From Lotus japonicus (taxonomy: Eukaryota > Streptophyta > Magnoliopsida > Fabales > Fabaceae), in the NCBI RefSeq assembly GCF_012489685.1, contig NC_080046.1, positions 61,680,195 through 61,744,194 on the forward strand: DNA of 64,000 nt, read 5' to 3'. The notes under the pieces were generated by a model. It had not been told where the DNA came from and made no database searches. It saw nothing but the letters and a program-made list of their open reading frames with translations. The number at the start of each line of letters is the position of its first letter. The first letter of the stretch is position 1. Below, piece by piece: positions 11,316-22,705 of the stretch. The position numbers and the translations under genes are program-made.

Positions 11316-12198
11316 TCTACTACACTTTAAAAGAGACTCAAGAAATCACTATTCATAAAAGAACTTCAAATCTTAGCCGTCCATTTCAATCTCTCTCCAT
11401 TTTCACGCTATAATCTTGACCACTCGATTGTGAGACTTTTTTTCCCCTGTTTTACTGCAGGTTCTCTGTGTTGTTGGCTGAAGGTCACAAATTGTATTTC
11501 TATAAGCGTTCGTGCGATATCGTCATGCTCGCAAACTTTATCTCTGTTGCGTGTCTAATGTATAAGTGTAGTTGGATTCATCGAGTGAATAGCTGTCGAA
11601 GTTGCCATGAAGGGGATGATATCATTGATTGCGTTTTTGTGCTCAGATCTAAAGCCAAAGAGTGTTGCAGTCTTCATTGTTGCAGATCCTTTTTTCTGCT
11701 TTAGTTGTTAGGGTTAGCTGTAATATGGTAGGAAGAGGTAAGGGTGTAATTATGGTAGAGGAAGCAATTCGAAAATTTAGGTTTTCCTGTTGACAGGGTC
11801 TGGGTTAAAAATCGTCATCCTGACCTAAGTTTCATTTCCCATTGTGTGGTAGGTGATTAATCGAAGGACGAAAGTAGTACTGTTGAGGAAGGTTTTGGAT
11901 TTGTTCAGAATGGGTGGTTTGATGAAGGAGATTAGTATTGTATCAGAAGTTATGTCAGGTTAGTAGCAGAGGTTTTGTTTTTCATGTGTCAAGGAGGATT
12001 GCTTCTGAAGCCTAATTGAATTTATGTTTTTTTTTATTATTTTTTTAATTTTGAATTTTGAAATGCTGATATGCTTCTCATTTTCAGTTGGCTATAAATA
12101 TTGGGATATTGTGCTCAGTCTGTTTATCTTGGTCAGAGCAATTTCGTTTTGCTTAGCTTCTCTTTTGTTTAGAAGATTGTTGGTTGTTGTCAATTATT

Positions 12199-14719
12199 AT
12201 GGCTTTTACTGGCCCTTTTCATCCACTTCGTAGCTTATGCAAAGGCAAAGATACATGGAAAGTTAAGGTTCGGGTTCTCCGACTGTGGGAAATGTTTCCT
12301 GTTGGTGAACCTGGCAAAGCATATGCTATGAATCTTGTGTTGATCGATTCACAGGTTATTTATTTTAGTTTTTATTTTGTTACTTCTTTTTGCTTGTGGA
12401 ATCTAAGCATAGTGTATAATTTGTGCTTTTATTTTGTTGTATAGGGTGTCAAAATTGAGGCTTGTATCAAGAAGAACTATCTCAGTAAGTTTAGGGGTGA
12501 ATTCTCTGAGGGTGGTGTGTACAAGATAAATTTTTTCGGTGAATCTGAAAACTCGGGCGCATTTCGTGCATCTGATCATGAGTTCAAAATTTTCTTCAAT
12601 TCGAGGACACGGGTTGTGCCTGAATCTTCAGATGCTATTCCTACGATTGCGTTATCCCTGAAAAACTCTGCTGACATTGATGCTACTCTTGGGGAATCAG
12701 ATTTTCTCATAGGTAAAATGACCAATTCCATTTTGTTGATTTTGTTTCTGGTATAATGATGTTGATTATTAGTTTAAGTTTTATGTGTGTTATATTTAGA
12801 TGTTGTGATCATTATTGGGTTGGAGGTGGAATTCATTGTTGTTGCATTTTGATTTGTTTTGAAATTTATGTTTCATTTTCAGATTTTATTGGATTAGTCA
12901 CAGCAGCTTCAAATGAGAAGCAGTATACCAAATCTGGGAACATCACAAGGAAGATTGAGCTGGATTTAACTGATGAAAAGTAACTGCATACAATACTGTG
13001 AAACTTATTTGCATAATAAACTTTTGTTAGATTGTTTTTCAACCCGTACCTTTGTTGTTATTTGTGTGTATGTAGGGGGGTGGTGAGGTGTGCGTTGTTT
13101 GGTGGTTATGTTGACATTGTAAAAGGGTTTCTTGCCACTATAGGCGATGAATTGCCAGTTGTTGTTCTTCAATTTTCTAAGATCAAGTCATTTCGGGGTA
13201 ATATCCTAATTCGGAAGCTATTGATCGCAGCTGTGTTGTTTTAAATGATTTTAATCAGTTGTTAATTGTTTTGTCCATTATATTCAATTTTAGGTGATAT
13301 TGTTCTTCAAAATGTTATGAATGGAACGAAGATTATGTGGAATCCTGATATCCCGGAAGTAGCATCATTTCGAGATGGGTAATCAAGTATTTATTTTTTT
13401 ATTATTCCTATGCAAAGAATTTGTCTTTGTATTAATTTTATCCCGTCAATGTCGAATTATATCTATGGACTTTACTGATGTGTGTAGTTTTGCTCGTAAT
13501 GGAATTGATTGTCACCTTCCTCTTGGTTTAATTGATGGTGATGTGCCAACTCTTTCTCTTGATGAGGATTTTTTAACAATGTTTCCTCGGAAGACTATTC
13601 TGGATTTGCATTCAACTGCTGAGGTTCATTAATGATTTCGTGTATTGTATGGTGTTTTTATTACGTTCTTAGTTATTTGTTTATACATATAGACTAAGTT
13701 ATCTTTTGATTAAATATGTTTATAGGAAGGTATATTCATTGTATGTGCTAAGGTATCTGGTTTACTTGAGGGGGAGAAGTGGTGGTATATGTCCTGCCGT
13801 TGTCACAGAGGTGTTACAATTAAAGATGATATGCCTTATTGTTCTGGGTGTGCTACGTTTGTGCTTGAAGTTATTCCAAGGTAAGTTAGTGAAGTATATA
13901 TTTTTGCCTTTATTCTTTATTTTTTGGTATTTCTTTCAGCTGTTCGTGTTTGGAGATCAGCTAAACGTTGATATGTTCTTGGATGCATAGGTTTAGGATT
14001 AAGATTGAAGTCTGTGAGGGTGAAGACACAGCTATATTTGTCTTATTTGATGCTGATAGTCAACATCTAATCCAAAGGAATTGCAAGGATTTATTTGCTG
14101 GTTGGAAGGTGTAATTTACTTATCTTTGTTGTAATATTTTTCTGTGTGTGTTATTACATTTGGTGTTTTGTTTTTACCTTTATTAAGTTTATATTTTTTT
14201 TACCTGTGTTATGTTAGGGGAAGAATGCGTGTGAATATCCTGATGTTATTAAGGGTTTAGTTGGGAAGGAGTACCTTTTTAAGGTTGAGAAGATGTCTGA
14301 CCACGGTGCGAAATTTGACGATTCATTCAAAGTGAAGAAGGCTTGTGATAATGGTTCTGTTATCGAGAAGTTCAAGCATAATTCTCAAGTTCAAACTCCT
14401 AAGAAGGTATTTATTTGTTTCTTATTTGAAAATTGCTTTGGACTGTTGGTAATGAGTTATATATTCCTATTTCCAGTTGCTTACCGATGCGTTTGTTTCT
14501 AAATTTGCTGGTGGATCAAATGGACGTCACTTGAGTGACATTATAGCTGAGTCTTCCAATGAACTTTCAGAAATTGGTGCCAATACAGTCTCCCTTGATG
14601 ACATATCTCCGGTGGAATGTTCCTCTGTTCTTTCTTCTGTTGGGAGTGCTGGTGATTTTGATGCAAGCTCCTCCAAACCTACCAAGAGGATGAAGCTAAG
14701 GAATGTTAAAGAGATTTAG
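12199..14719 (+). CDS. RPA1-like single-stranded DNA-binding protein (Helitron-borne), 10 exons
   Basis: The predicted exons are 12199-12354, 12445-12712, 12883-12979, 13076-13197, 13294-13378, 13488-13623, 13726-13880, 13991-14108, 14218-14406 and 14477-14719. All introns are GT-AG, phases agree throughout, and the total is 1569 nt (522 aa). The protein begins MAFTGPFHPLRSL and has DUF223/OB-fold-type segments (KVKVRVLRLWEMFP; later FIGLVTAASNEKQY and RCALFGGYVDIV). A C-terminal zinc-binding OB fold follows at about residues 307-328 (WWYMSCRCHRGV, then MPYCSGC). The family binds single-stranded DNA in replication and repair, and RPA-like genes are known cargo of plant Helitrons. The tail is Ser-rich and ends in a basic KPTKRMKLRNVK stretch that could be a nuclear signal. 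Intactness suggests recent activity or selection. Exon borders are predicted, not from transcripts. Confidence 0.85.
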
Positions 14720-15526
14720 GAGTCTTTTCAGTTATAAGACATCATGTGTTCCTTCCAAGTAGTTTATCCATTTTGACTGTGTCAAGAACTTGTGTTTTGC
14801 TGCCCCTCTGATGTTGTTGTAATGTTTCTATTCGGGTGCTCTCTATCACCTTATGTTTTGTTATATTTTGTTATACTGCCGAGGGGTATTTTAATTTTTA
14901 GTGATTGGAACCTTTGCTGGTTGTCCTGGTTTTTTTAGATGGTCTTTGCCTTTTGTTTTATGGTTTCACTTTGATGTGATGTAATGAACTGTCGATGATA
15001 TGGGAAATCTTATGTTTATTTGTTTGTAATATTCTGCAGTTTATTTTTCATTTGGTTCTGGGAGCACTTATAATTCGACATCATCATTTTCCTCTAACAT
15101 ACCTTGGGTAGGACTTTAATTTTATAAATGTATTGTACTGGTGTTTCACTGATCTTATTTATGGTATGAGATTTAGTAGCTTTGTACATGTTATATGTAC
15201 ATCACAATTGCCCAGAACTTTTTATAAAGGTATTCTTGCTGTTATTTTGAAAAGTGTAATATAAAATATGATATGAACTGTAATAAGTGTAGTTTTTTTT
15301 GTATGAGATTTACATTGTTTTCTGTCATTCCAATGACGTAATATTTTTGTGTCGTATTTTGTTTAAAAAGACAAAGTATTTCTGTCTACGTTTTTTTATT
15401 CCAAGATGGGTGTGGTCAATTATGAAATTTGGTAGAAATTAACTTACCCTTCTGTTTATTTGATTAGTAGAGGCTGTTGTTCATTTTTATTAGTTTGGCA
15501 CTTAATAATTATTGTAGTGTTGGCAG
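14720..15526. other. 3' flank of the RPA gene, no further gene
   Basis: T-rich sequence, probably the 3' UTR and Helitron tail. No ORF with recognisable content and no Helitron 3' hairpin found. Confidence 0.4.
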
Positions 15527-15535
15527 AGAATAATT

Positions 15536-16620
15536 GGGAATTACCGAATTAGTTTTAACACCCCCTTATTAATCTCACACCCTCTTTTAATACCCTCTTT
15601 TAATACCCCTTATTTTCTAAATTCCCTTAATACCCTCTCTTATAAAGAGATAGTCAAAGTGTGATAGTATTTTCACACATACTAAGTGTGAAACATTTTC
15701 ACACTCAATGTGTGTGAAAATATTTCATACTCACTAAGTGTGAAACGCTTAAAACGAAAGGAAGAAGGTGAAGAGAGAATAAAGATACTCGATTCGCACA
15801 ATTTTGTTTCACACTCAAGGGTGTGAAACACAATCACGTTTCGCACTCAAGATCGGTAGTGTGAATAGACTTTATTTTCAATTTTAAATTTTTCTTTTAT
15901 TTAGAATTAGATTTCACACTCAAGTGTGTGAAACATTTTCAAATTTCACACTCAAGAGTGTGAGTTATTAAACTGTTAATAATTTTTTAATTTTATTTTT
16001 TTATAATTTTCATTTCACACTCAAGAGTGTGAAATCTTTTCAAATATCTTTTCAAATTTCACACTCAATAGTGTGAAAGAACCAAGTGTTAAGAATTTTA
16101 TTTTTAATTTTAAATATTTAGTTTTTAATAATTAAATTTCACACTCAAATGTGTGAAATATTTTCAAATTTCACACTCAAGAGTGTGAGTTATTGAATTG
16201 TTAATAATTTTATTTTTTTTTTAAAAATTGATTTTTTTCTATTTTTATTTCACACTCAAGAGTGTGAAATATTTTCAAAGTGTGAAGGAACCAACTGTTA
16301 AGAATGTGAAAATGTTTCGCTCACTGAGTGTGAAATACTTAAAACGAAAGGAAGAAGGTGAAGAGAGAATGAATATACATCGGTTCACACTTACAATGTA
16401 TGAAATGTTTTCACATATATTAAGTGTGAAAAGTGACAACGAAGAAAACTATGAGATGAGAGTAAAAGTGAATGGTGGTGTGATAAACAAAAATGATGGT
16501 AGTGATAAGACAGGAAAATAGATATGTTTGGAATGAAATAAAATTTTAAAGGGTATTTCAGACATTTTGGTGCATAAAGGAGGGTGGGGGATTAATTGAG
16601 GGGTGTTAAAACTAATACCC
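15536..16620. mobile_element. Mutator-type non-autonomous element with 9-bp TSD (1085 bp)
   Basis: It is flanked by perfect 9-bp direct repeats AGAATAATT (15527-15535 and 16621-16629). The ends are inverted repeats: the left is GGGAATTACCGAATTAGTTT followed by TAACACCCC, and the reverse complement of the right end reads GGGTATTAGTTTTAACACCC. The left copy carries a small insertion relative to the right. A 9-bp duplication and GGG-starting ends fit Mutator-like elements. The interior is non-coding and dominated by an array of short palindromes. The 97-codon ORF at 16228-16521 is a translation through these repeats. Confidence 0.8.
15657..16435. repeat. Array of ~10 short palindromes (TTTCACACTC...GAGTGTGAAA)
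   Basis: The unit is a self-complementary word of about 22 bp, such as TTTCACACTCAAGAGTGTGA followed by AA. Copies lie near 15808, 15911, 15946, 16014, 16057, 16136, 16170 and 16248, with half-palindromes near 15670-15750 and 16385-16430. Spacers are A+T-rich and vary from about 10 to 60 bp. The palindromes themselves vary at the central 2-4 bases. This resembles a cluster of protein-binding sites inside a transposon. Confidence 0.85.
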
Positions 16621-17721
16621 AGAATAATTTAGTTTAACATATTGTTATCTTTATATCCTATTTGATTACATTGGTCCCTTAAATTTTTTTTTTATTTAAA
16701 AGATCCAGAAGTCATTACTTTGATATATCGAAAACCGATCTTGAACTTAGTGGTAGGTAAAGTAGATATATGGTTAAGTATGTTATACTTATAAGTAAAA
16801 AAATGTTATACTTAAAATGTATTCGTGGAGGAAACATTGGTAAAAAAGAGATTTCCATAAAGTCCTGAAATAACTAATATTTGCATATTTAAAATTAGGT
16901 AGATATGTTATTATATATTATTATCTACTACACTTTAAAAGAGACTCAAGAAATCACTATTCCTAAAAGAACTTTCAATCTTGGCCGTCCATTTGATTCT
17001 CTCTCCATGCGATCTATTTAATCATGGCCCTTCCTTTGTGAGACTTTTTTCATCTTTATTCCACTCAAGCTGCTCTAATTTTCTGATATACAGAACGTCG
17101 TGATAGAGTGTGTTCACCATGGTTTGATTTCGTGGGTATATGTCACCCCTGCAACCCCTGTCCCTGTAGCGTGTTTCTGGATGAGGCAAAGAGTGTGTCC
17201 ATAGCCATCGTCATTCTTGCAGATAGCCTGTGTCCTGCAGTAGTTGTTTGGGTTAGGTGTAGTTGTAGAAGGAAGGATCATTGTAAGTTTGGTTGAAGTA
17301 GGAAGTCGAAATTTTAGGTTTTCCTGTTGAACACGATTTAGGGAAAATTTCGTCACCCTGACCTAAGTTTCTTCAAGTCATTGTCAGATAGGTTGTAATT
17401 TGAAGGAGGAGAATAGAACTGTTGATGAAGGATTTTGATATGTGCAGAATGTGCTGTCTGAAGGAGGATGGTAGATGTGTATCAGAAGCCATGTCAGGTC
17501 AGTAACAGAGGTTTGGTATGCATAGCTGTGAAGCAGGTTTACTGCTGAAACTCAATTCAATTTAATGTAATTTAATTTATTTTTTGAAATGCTCAAATGT
17601 TTCTCACTTGCACTTGTCTATAAATACTGCTCTCTTCTGTTCTTCTTGGTGTTCTTGCTCAATGCAATTTTCTTTTGCTTATCTCCCCTTTCGTATAGAG
17701 AATTGTTGATTGTTGTTACTT

Positions 17722-19243
17722 ATGGCTTTTACTACTGGTCTTTTCCATCCCCTTTGTAGCTTATGCCCAAGCAAAGATGTTTCCTGTTGTTGATCCTGGC
17801 AAACCATATGCTATTAATCTTGTCTTGATCGTTCATAGGTTATTTCTTTTCTTGAAGAAGTGCTATGTGCTTGCTTCCAGGTAGGTTTTTTCTATATGTC
17901 TTCTTTGGTTATATTGCTTTCATTGGTTTTAAAGGGTGATCTTGAGGTTTTCTGTCCAGTTTTGGAAGTTGTGGTCTCAAAAATTATTGTATAGTAAAAC
18001 CTGATATTTGAAATTGAAAAAAATTTCAAAATAGGTTATTATGTTTGTTTTCATAAGTTGATTATAGTATTTTGCTTCCTATTCAGGTTATTGGTTAGTG
18101 AATTTGCTTTATTGCAGTAAAAGGATAAAGCATAGCATCTTATCATAATTTTAAGGCTGCCACTGCACAAAAAATTGCAATTTCTTTGAAAACACTCATC
18201 AAATATGTTTTCATGACATACCTGTATATTAATTGGAATCACGTGCTTAGGCAAATCTGCAGTTGAAGCAATATAACTATATATTTTCATTAGTTTGTCA
18301 CCCCTGGATCTGGTCTGTCCTTTGGATGTGAGTATTGCCAAGCCTTTGTTGATATAGTATAATGATTTATTAATTTATATTGGATTAGTTTGATTACTTG
18401 ATTCCTTCCTCAATTATTTTTTCCTTGATGCATTCTGTTGTTGATGTTGATTACCTGCTGGAGGTTGAGGAAAAAATTATTGGAAAAGAATTGTTGTTCA
18501 AAGTTTCTAAGATTCCTGGTATTACAATTAAGGGGTTTCCTTGCTATGAGGTTCTTCGAATTTGTGCTGATACTGAGATCATTTCACTTTTCTTTTCTGA
18601 GGCAGCGAGTACTACATCGATTATGGTAATTTTTGTATGTATTTTGTGATATAATCTGGATACAAGTACACAACTATTAACCTTATTAGTTTTTTTTTTG
18701 TTACAGGACATAGATGTAGTGTTTATGTTTTTATTTTGTTAGGTATCATGTGTGAGTTAGAACTGGTATATATATATTATGCATCCTTAAACGGTCAATT
18801 TTTATAACATTGGTGACATCTTAGGTAGCATGTTCTAACTTTAGAAGAACTCTTAGGTGACAGATGGTGAGGGAGAACATGCTGCCCATGTTGCTGGATA
18901 TGGAAAAAGTATCAATGAAGGTGCTCTTACAAATTTGGTGAAAAGAAAATTGAAAGTGTCTGGTAGTGAGTTTTATGAAGATGCAGATAGCAAGCTAAGA
19001 AAGGTTGAAACAAAGGTGGTGGAGAAGGTAGAAATCACTGGTCATGACTTTGCTAATGCTGATGATGGATTGTTAGGTGAAATTAATCGCTTGAAGGAAA
19101 TTAAGATAGCTGATGGGGGGTCTGACTGTGAGGGTCGTTTTGTACCAATTGCTGAGTTCAAGGTCCAGGAAAAACATGAAATTTCAACCTGCTGGCTTCT
19201 AGAGGTTCATTACTGGATGTTGGATATTGCTTACTCTGAATGA
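17722..19243 (+). pseudogene. RPA1-like gene remnant in Helitron 3
   Basis: The start (MAFTTGLFHPLCSLC) aligns with copy 2, but the segment encoding TWKVKVRVLRLWE is deleted. The frame then stops within about 25 codons. After unrelated or intronic sequence, two coding-like segments remain. One at about 18430-18640 (KIIGKELLFKVSKIPGI) aligns with the copy 2 segment GLVGKEYLFKVEKM. The other, 18857-19243, is charged (VKRKLKVSGSEFYEDADSK) and may be a divergent C-terminal exon. The middle OB folds and the zinc ribbon are absent. Confidence 0.7.
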
Positions 19244-21194
19244 AGAATTCAATGTACCTGGGTGTTATGTGTTAGCATTATGTATGTCCCTTTTTTGTAA
19301 ATCTATGGGGCCATTGAACTAAGTATTATATTTAATTAAGTGTGATGCTACATGTCCTATGTTAGAACTGCATGTAGTTTGGTGAACGTGATATGTATTT
19401 GCTATTTTGTAACCTCTTGAGAACTGTGATGTGCAGAATTGTAGTTTAAGTAACCCTATTATCAATATAAGTTTGTGTTTGTATTCATTGTGAATGCTTC
19501 ATTTGTCCTTTTCCAACAATATGCTTATAAGAATGAATAAAGTATATTTAAGCCTTATTTTGATGGTCATATGAATAGACTTGTATCATTTTCTTCCTTT
19601 TATTCAATTATTGAATCAACAAATTCAGATGCCAACAAATAAGTTTCTTCTCATTTAGGCCACACACAAGTAAGAATACTTGATTCCTTTTCTATATATT
19701 ACTGCCTTTCATGGATTTTGTGATCCTTCTCTTTCATACATCTTTTTTTACTAACAAGACTTTATCATTTACTTTCTAAGAAGGGAAAGCCCATATATAT
19801 GTGTCACACTGAATGATTGGGATAAAGTCTTCCCGCTGAAAACCACTTCTCATTCAGTCTCTTTGTTAACTACTTTGGTTAACTTTCTCATCAAAATTCC
19901 CCGCTTTCTTTGTTCACAAGACTGGCTCTGCTACCAAGTTCATAGAGCTTTCGTTTATGGGATCACAAATCAATTGTTGTCCTTTGTTATTTTTATAGAC
20001 AAATGTTAGTTGTTAATGGTTAGTAAATTAGTTCTTTTGCTTGGGCTTTGAACCAAGACCCTTCACCTTGCAATCCTTGCATTTTCCTTAGTTCGCCAAG
20101 TGAGCTACCCTCCCCCCAATCGTTGTCCTTTGTTTATATTGATTTGTCAATTGTCATCTTTTCTAAGAAGGTTGTCTACTTTCTTTGCCAACTAAGCTTT
20201 TACAATTTTCTAAAATTAAATAGTTTTGCTAAAAATTAAATATATTTGTACTAATTCTTAGAATTATAAATATGCAAAGTTATATTCAAAATTGACATGA
20301 AGAAAGGTGCATAGCTATTAATTATTTTAAATACAGGTAATATTTTAATAAAATAAATCAAGTAGGTTTTTTTCCAGTTTATAGACGTTGTTGGATAATT
20401 AAAGATCTGATCATACTTTTTTTTTGTTAAGTCTTGGAAAAAAAAGGAGACCATATCTTTTTGACTTATCATTTTATCATTGTACATTTCTAATAAATTG
20501 AATATTGTAACATTGTTATGGTATTATAATTATATTTAAAATGTGAAAAAAAAATGCAAAATGCAGATGTTTTATATCTATTAAAGTTAATAATCGGTTT
20601 ATTGTCACCTATGTATTGAAAAAGATGATGATAAATTTTGTTGATTTTAACCTCATCCTAATGAATCAATAAAATTATTTATAAATATATAAATAAAATA
20701 TGAAAATTATATTCCACTTATCTTAAATGTGATTGGTTCGTCTAGGACCATGAGTTATTTAACCAAACTTTCATGTGGGTCATTTAGACAACTACGGTAT
20801 ATAATTGAAAAGATTATAAATTATTGATATGTAAATTAATTTGTTCATCTTAATAATTGAAGAATTAATTATATTAAATCGTAGAATCGTTCGTCCGTGC
20901 ATAGTATTTTATAAGTTAAGAGAGGTGTAAGCTATGTATCTTCTATCTAATCTAATAGCTTGTAACAAAAAAAACTTCTATCCACACGGAAGTTTTATTT
21001 TATAAGTTATCTGATTTCACTTATTCAAAATTTATACCCTCTTCCTATTAGTTTGTCTTGTCCAACACATATATCTTCCAACATGGTTTATTTATTCAAG
21101 CGGTTAATGAGATAAACAGAAGAATAAACTTTTAGCCAAAGTTATTAAATAGTTGGTCTCTGATCTATTTTTGAACTTTATATATGAATATGAA
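19244..21194. other. Helitron 3 tail and intergenic sequence, no gene
   Basis: No gene recognised. A tRNA-like segment is at 20040-20115 (listed separately). From 20903 to 21194 the sequence is unassigned A+T-rich DNA between the truncated Helitron 3 and the end of the inverted Helitron 4. Confidence 0.4.
20040..20115 (-). repeat. tRNA-like relic
   Basis: The minus strand reads GGTAGCTCACTTGGCGAACT (A-box-like), and about 35 nt further GGTCTTGGTTCAAAGCCC (B-box-like). There is no acceptor-stem pairing, so this is a degenerate tRNA- or SINE-like piece. Confidence 0.3.
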
Positions 21195-21395
21195 CTAGTG
21201 ATTTTTTTTACCCGTGCGTTGCACGGGGAATATGTTTATTGTATTTGATACATCGATTATATTTTAAATTATAAAAAAATTTAAGATACTAAGAATGTAA
21301 GAAAAATCATAATGAAGCAGATGATAAACACATATTAATCATGGAAAAAAACAGAATGTGTCTATTGTATTTGATACATCGATTAATATTTTAAA

Positions 21396-21937
21396 GGCTA
21401 AAAAACACTTTTGGCCCCTGATGTTTTAAGTTTGTGCAAATTTTACCCCTACTCTATTTTTATCAACGCTTCTACCCTCAATGTTTCAAAAATGTGCACT
21501 GTCTGCCCCTCCGTCACTTTGACGTTAAAAAATTAACGAAATGAGCTTTAGTGGCACTAGCAATGCCACCTCAGGATCTACGTGGCATGAAGGAAGAACA
21601 AAAGTTATAATATAAATAAAATTGTGTTGCAAAATATAACAATTATGTATGTAGTTCAACTGGTAAAGGGTTTGTTTTTCCAACTTGAGTTTGAATCCCC
21701 CTCACCTCTTTTTTCAAGTTCTTGATTATAATTAGTGATGTGTCACGCCACGTAGATGCTGATGTGGCATTGCTAGTGCCAACTAAGCCCCTTCCGTTAA
21801 TTTTTTAACGTCAAACAAATGGAGGGGCAGACAGTGCACATTTGTGAAACATTGAGGGTAGAATTATCGACAAAAATAGAGTAGGGGCAGAATTTGCATA
21901 AACTTGAAACATCAGGGGTCAAAAGTGCTTTTTAGCC
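21396..21937. mobile_element. Mutator-type MITE with 9-bp TSD, nested in Helitron 4
   Basis: Flanked by the 9-bp repeat TATTTTAAA (21387-21395 and 21938-21946). Its long inverted repeats of about 150 bp start GGCTAAAAAACACTTTTGGC on the left. On the right the reverse complement begins GGCTAAAAAGCACTTTTGAC. No ORF is present. An unoccupied relative of the target site lies just left, at about 21241-21290. Confidence 0.88.
21645..21712 (+). repeat. tRNA-like segment in the MITE loop
   Basis: GTAGTTCAACTGGTAAAGGG (A-box-like) is followed after ~20 nt by TTGAGTTTGAATCCCCCT (B-box-like). It occupies the single-stranded centre between the inverted repeats and lacks a tRNA acceptor stem. Confidence 0.35.
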
Positions 21938-22169
21938 TATTTTAAATTATAAAAAATTTAACATACTAAGAATGTAAGAACAATTATTATAAAGCAGATG
22001 ATAAAAACATATTAATCATGGGGAAAAAAATGTGATAGTAGCACAAATTAGGGTTGTGAAAGATAAATCACAAAATATGACATCATTTTGTTTATTTGAA
22101 GTCATAAAATAGCAATATATCAGACTTTGTACAAAATTTACGAACCTTAAACCGACAAAAATAATTTTG

Positions 22170-22705
22170 CATAGATTTTAAATTAGCCAACATAGACTTG
22201 TTTTGGTAATAAATTTTAGGTGCAGAAATTTCTCCTCTCCATTTATAACTGAATGCATTCGGTTGGTATCCCATTTAATTTTATTTGAAATTTAACATAA
22301 TATCAATCAATTAGTTCAGAATATAATGATTGTTTAAAAAAATATAATGATACTTTTTATATAAAACAAAATCTCACATTACATATGCATAAAGAAATCT
22401 CTAAAGTTAAAAAGAAGATTTTAATATTTTATAAAAAAGTTTCTCATATTTAAAATTTTTAAATTAGCCAGATTTGTTTTGGTAATAAATTTTTGGTGCA
22501 GAAATTTCTACTCTCCATTTATAACTGAATAAATTCGGTTGGTATCTCATTTGATTTTATTTGTAATTTAACACAATATCAATCAATTAGTTTAGAGTAT
22601 AATGATTGTTTAAAAAAAATATAATATTTTTTATATAAAACAATATCTCACGTTACATATGTATAAAAAATCTCTAAAGTTAAAAAGAAGATTTTAAAAT
22701 TTTCA
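22170..22705. repeat. Direct duplication, ~250-bp unit, two copies
   Basis: About 22175-22440 and 22460-22700 share AATTAGCCA, then TTTTGGTAATAAATTTT, CTCTCCATTTATAACTGAAT, TTCGGTTGGTAT and AAAGTTAAAAAGAAGATTTT, with small indels. It lies inside Helitron 4. Confidence 0.8.

Larger units (their letters stand above)
11316..15526 (+). mobile_element. Helitron 2, RPA-carrying family, intact RPA gene (3' end not located)
   Basis: It starts with the same terminus as Helitron 1 (TCTACTACACTTTAAAAGAG, preceded by A at 11315) and shares its leader, including the TTTTAGGTTTTCCTGTT phrase (11777-11793). It contains the only intact RPA1-like gene of the family (12199-14719). I did not find the expected hairpin plus CTAG before the Mutator-type MITE at 15536 or before Helitron 3 at 16924. 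The right boundary given is therefore the last base before the MITE target site and may be wrong: later insertions may have split the tail. No Rep/helicase ORF was seen. Confidence 0.65.
16924..20902 (+). mobile_element. Helitron 3, RPA-carrying family, decayed and 3'-truncated
   Basis: The 5' end TCTACTACACTTTAAAAGAG follows A at 16923, as in the other two copies, and the leader is shared. Near the right end, GTAGAATCGTTCGTCCGTGC (20881-20900) matches the Helitron 1 tail just before and into its hairpin. It breaks off after CCGTGCAT, so the second stem half and CTAG are lost. The block around 20590-20620 (TAATAATCGGTTTATTGTCA) also matches the Helitron 1 tail. It contains a degenerate RPA1-like gene. 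Confidence 0.7.

Noticed and set aside
15657..16435. CRISPR-like array of palindromic repeats
   Set aside because: The sequence is a plant nuclear genome. Spacers are A+T-rich, irregular and similar to each other, the repeats vary, and no cas genes exist. The array lies inside a transposon with a 9-bp TSD.
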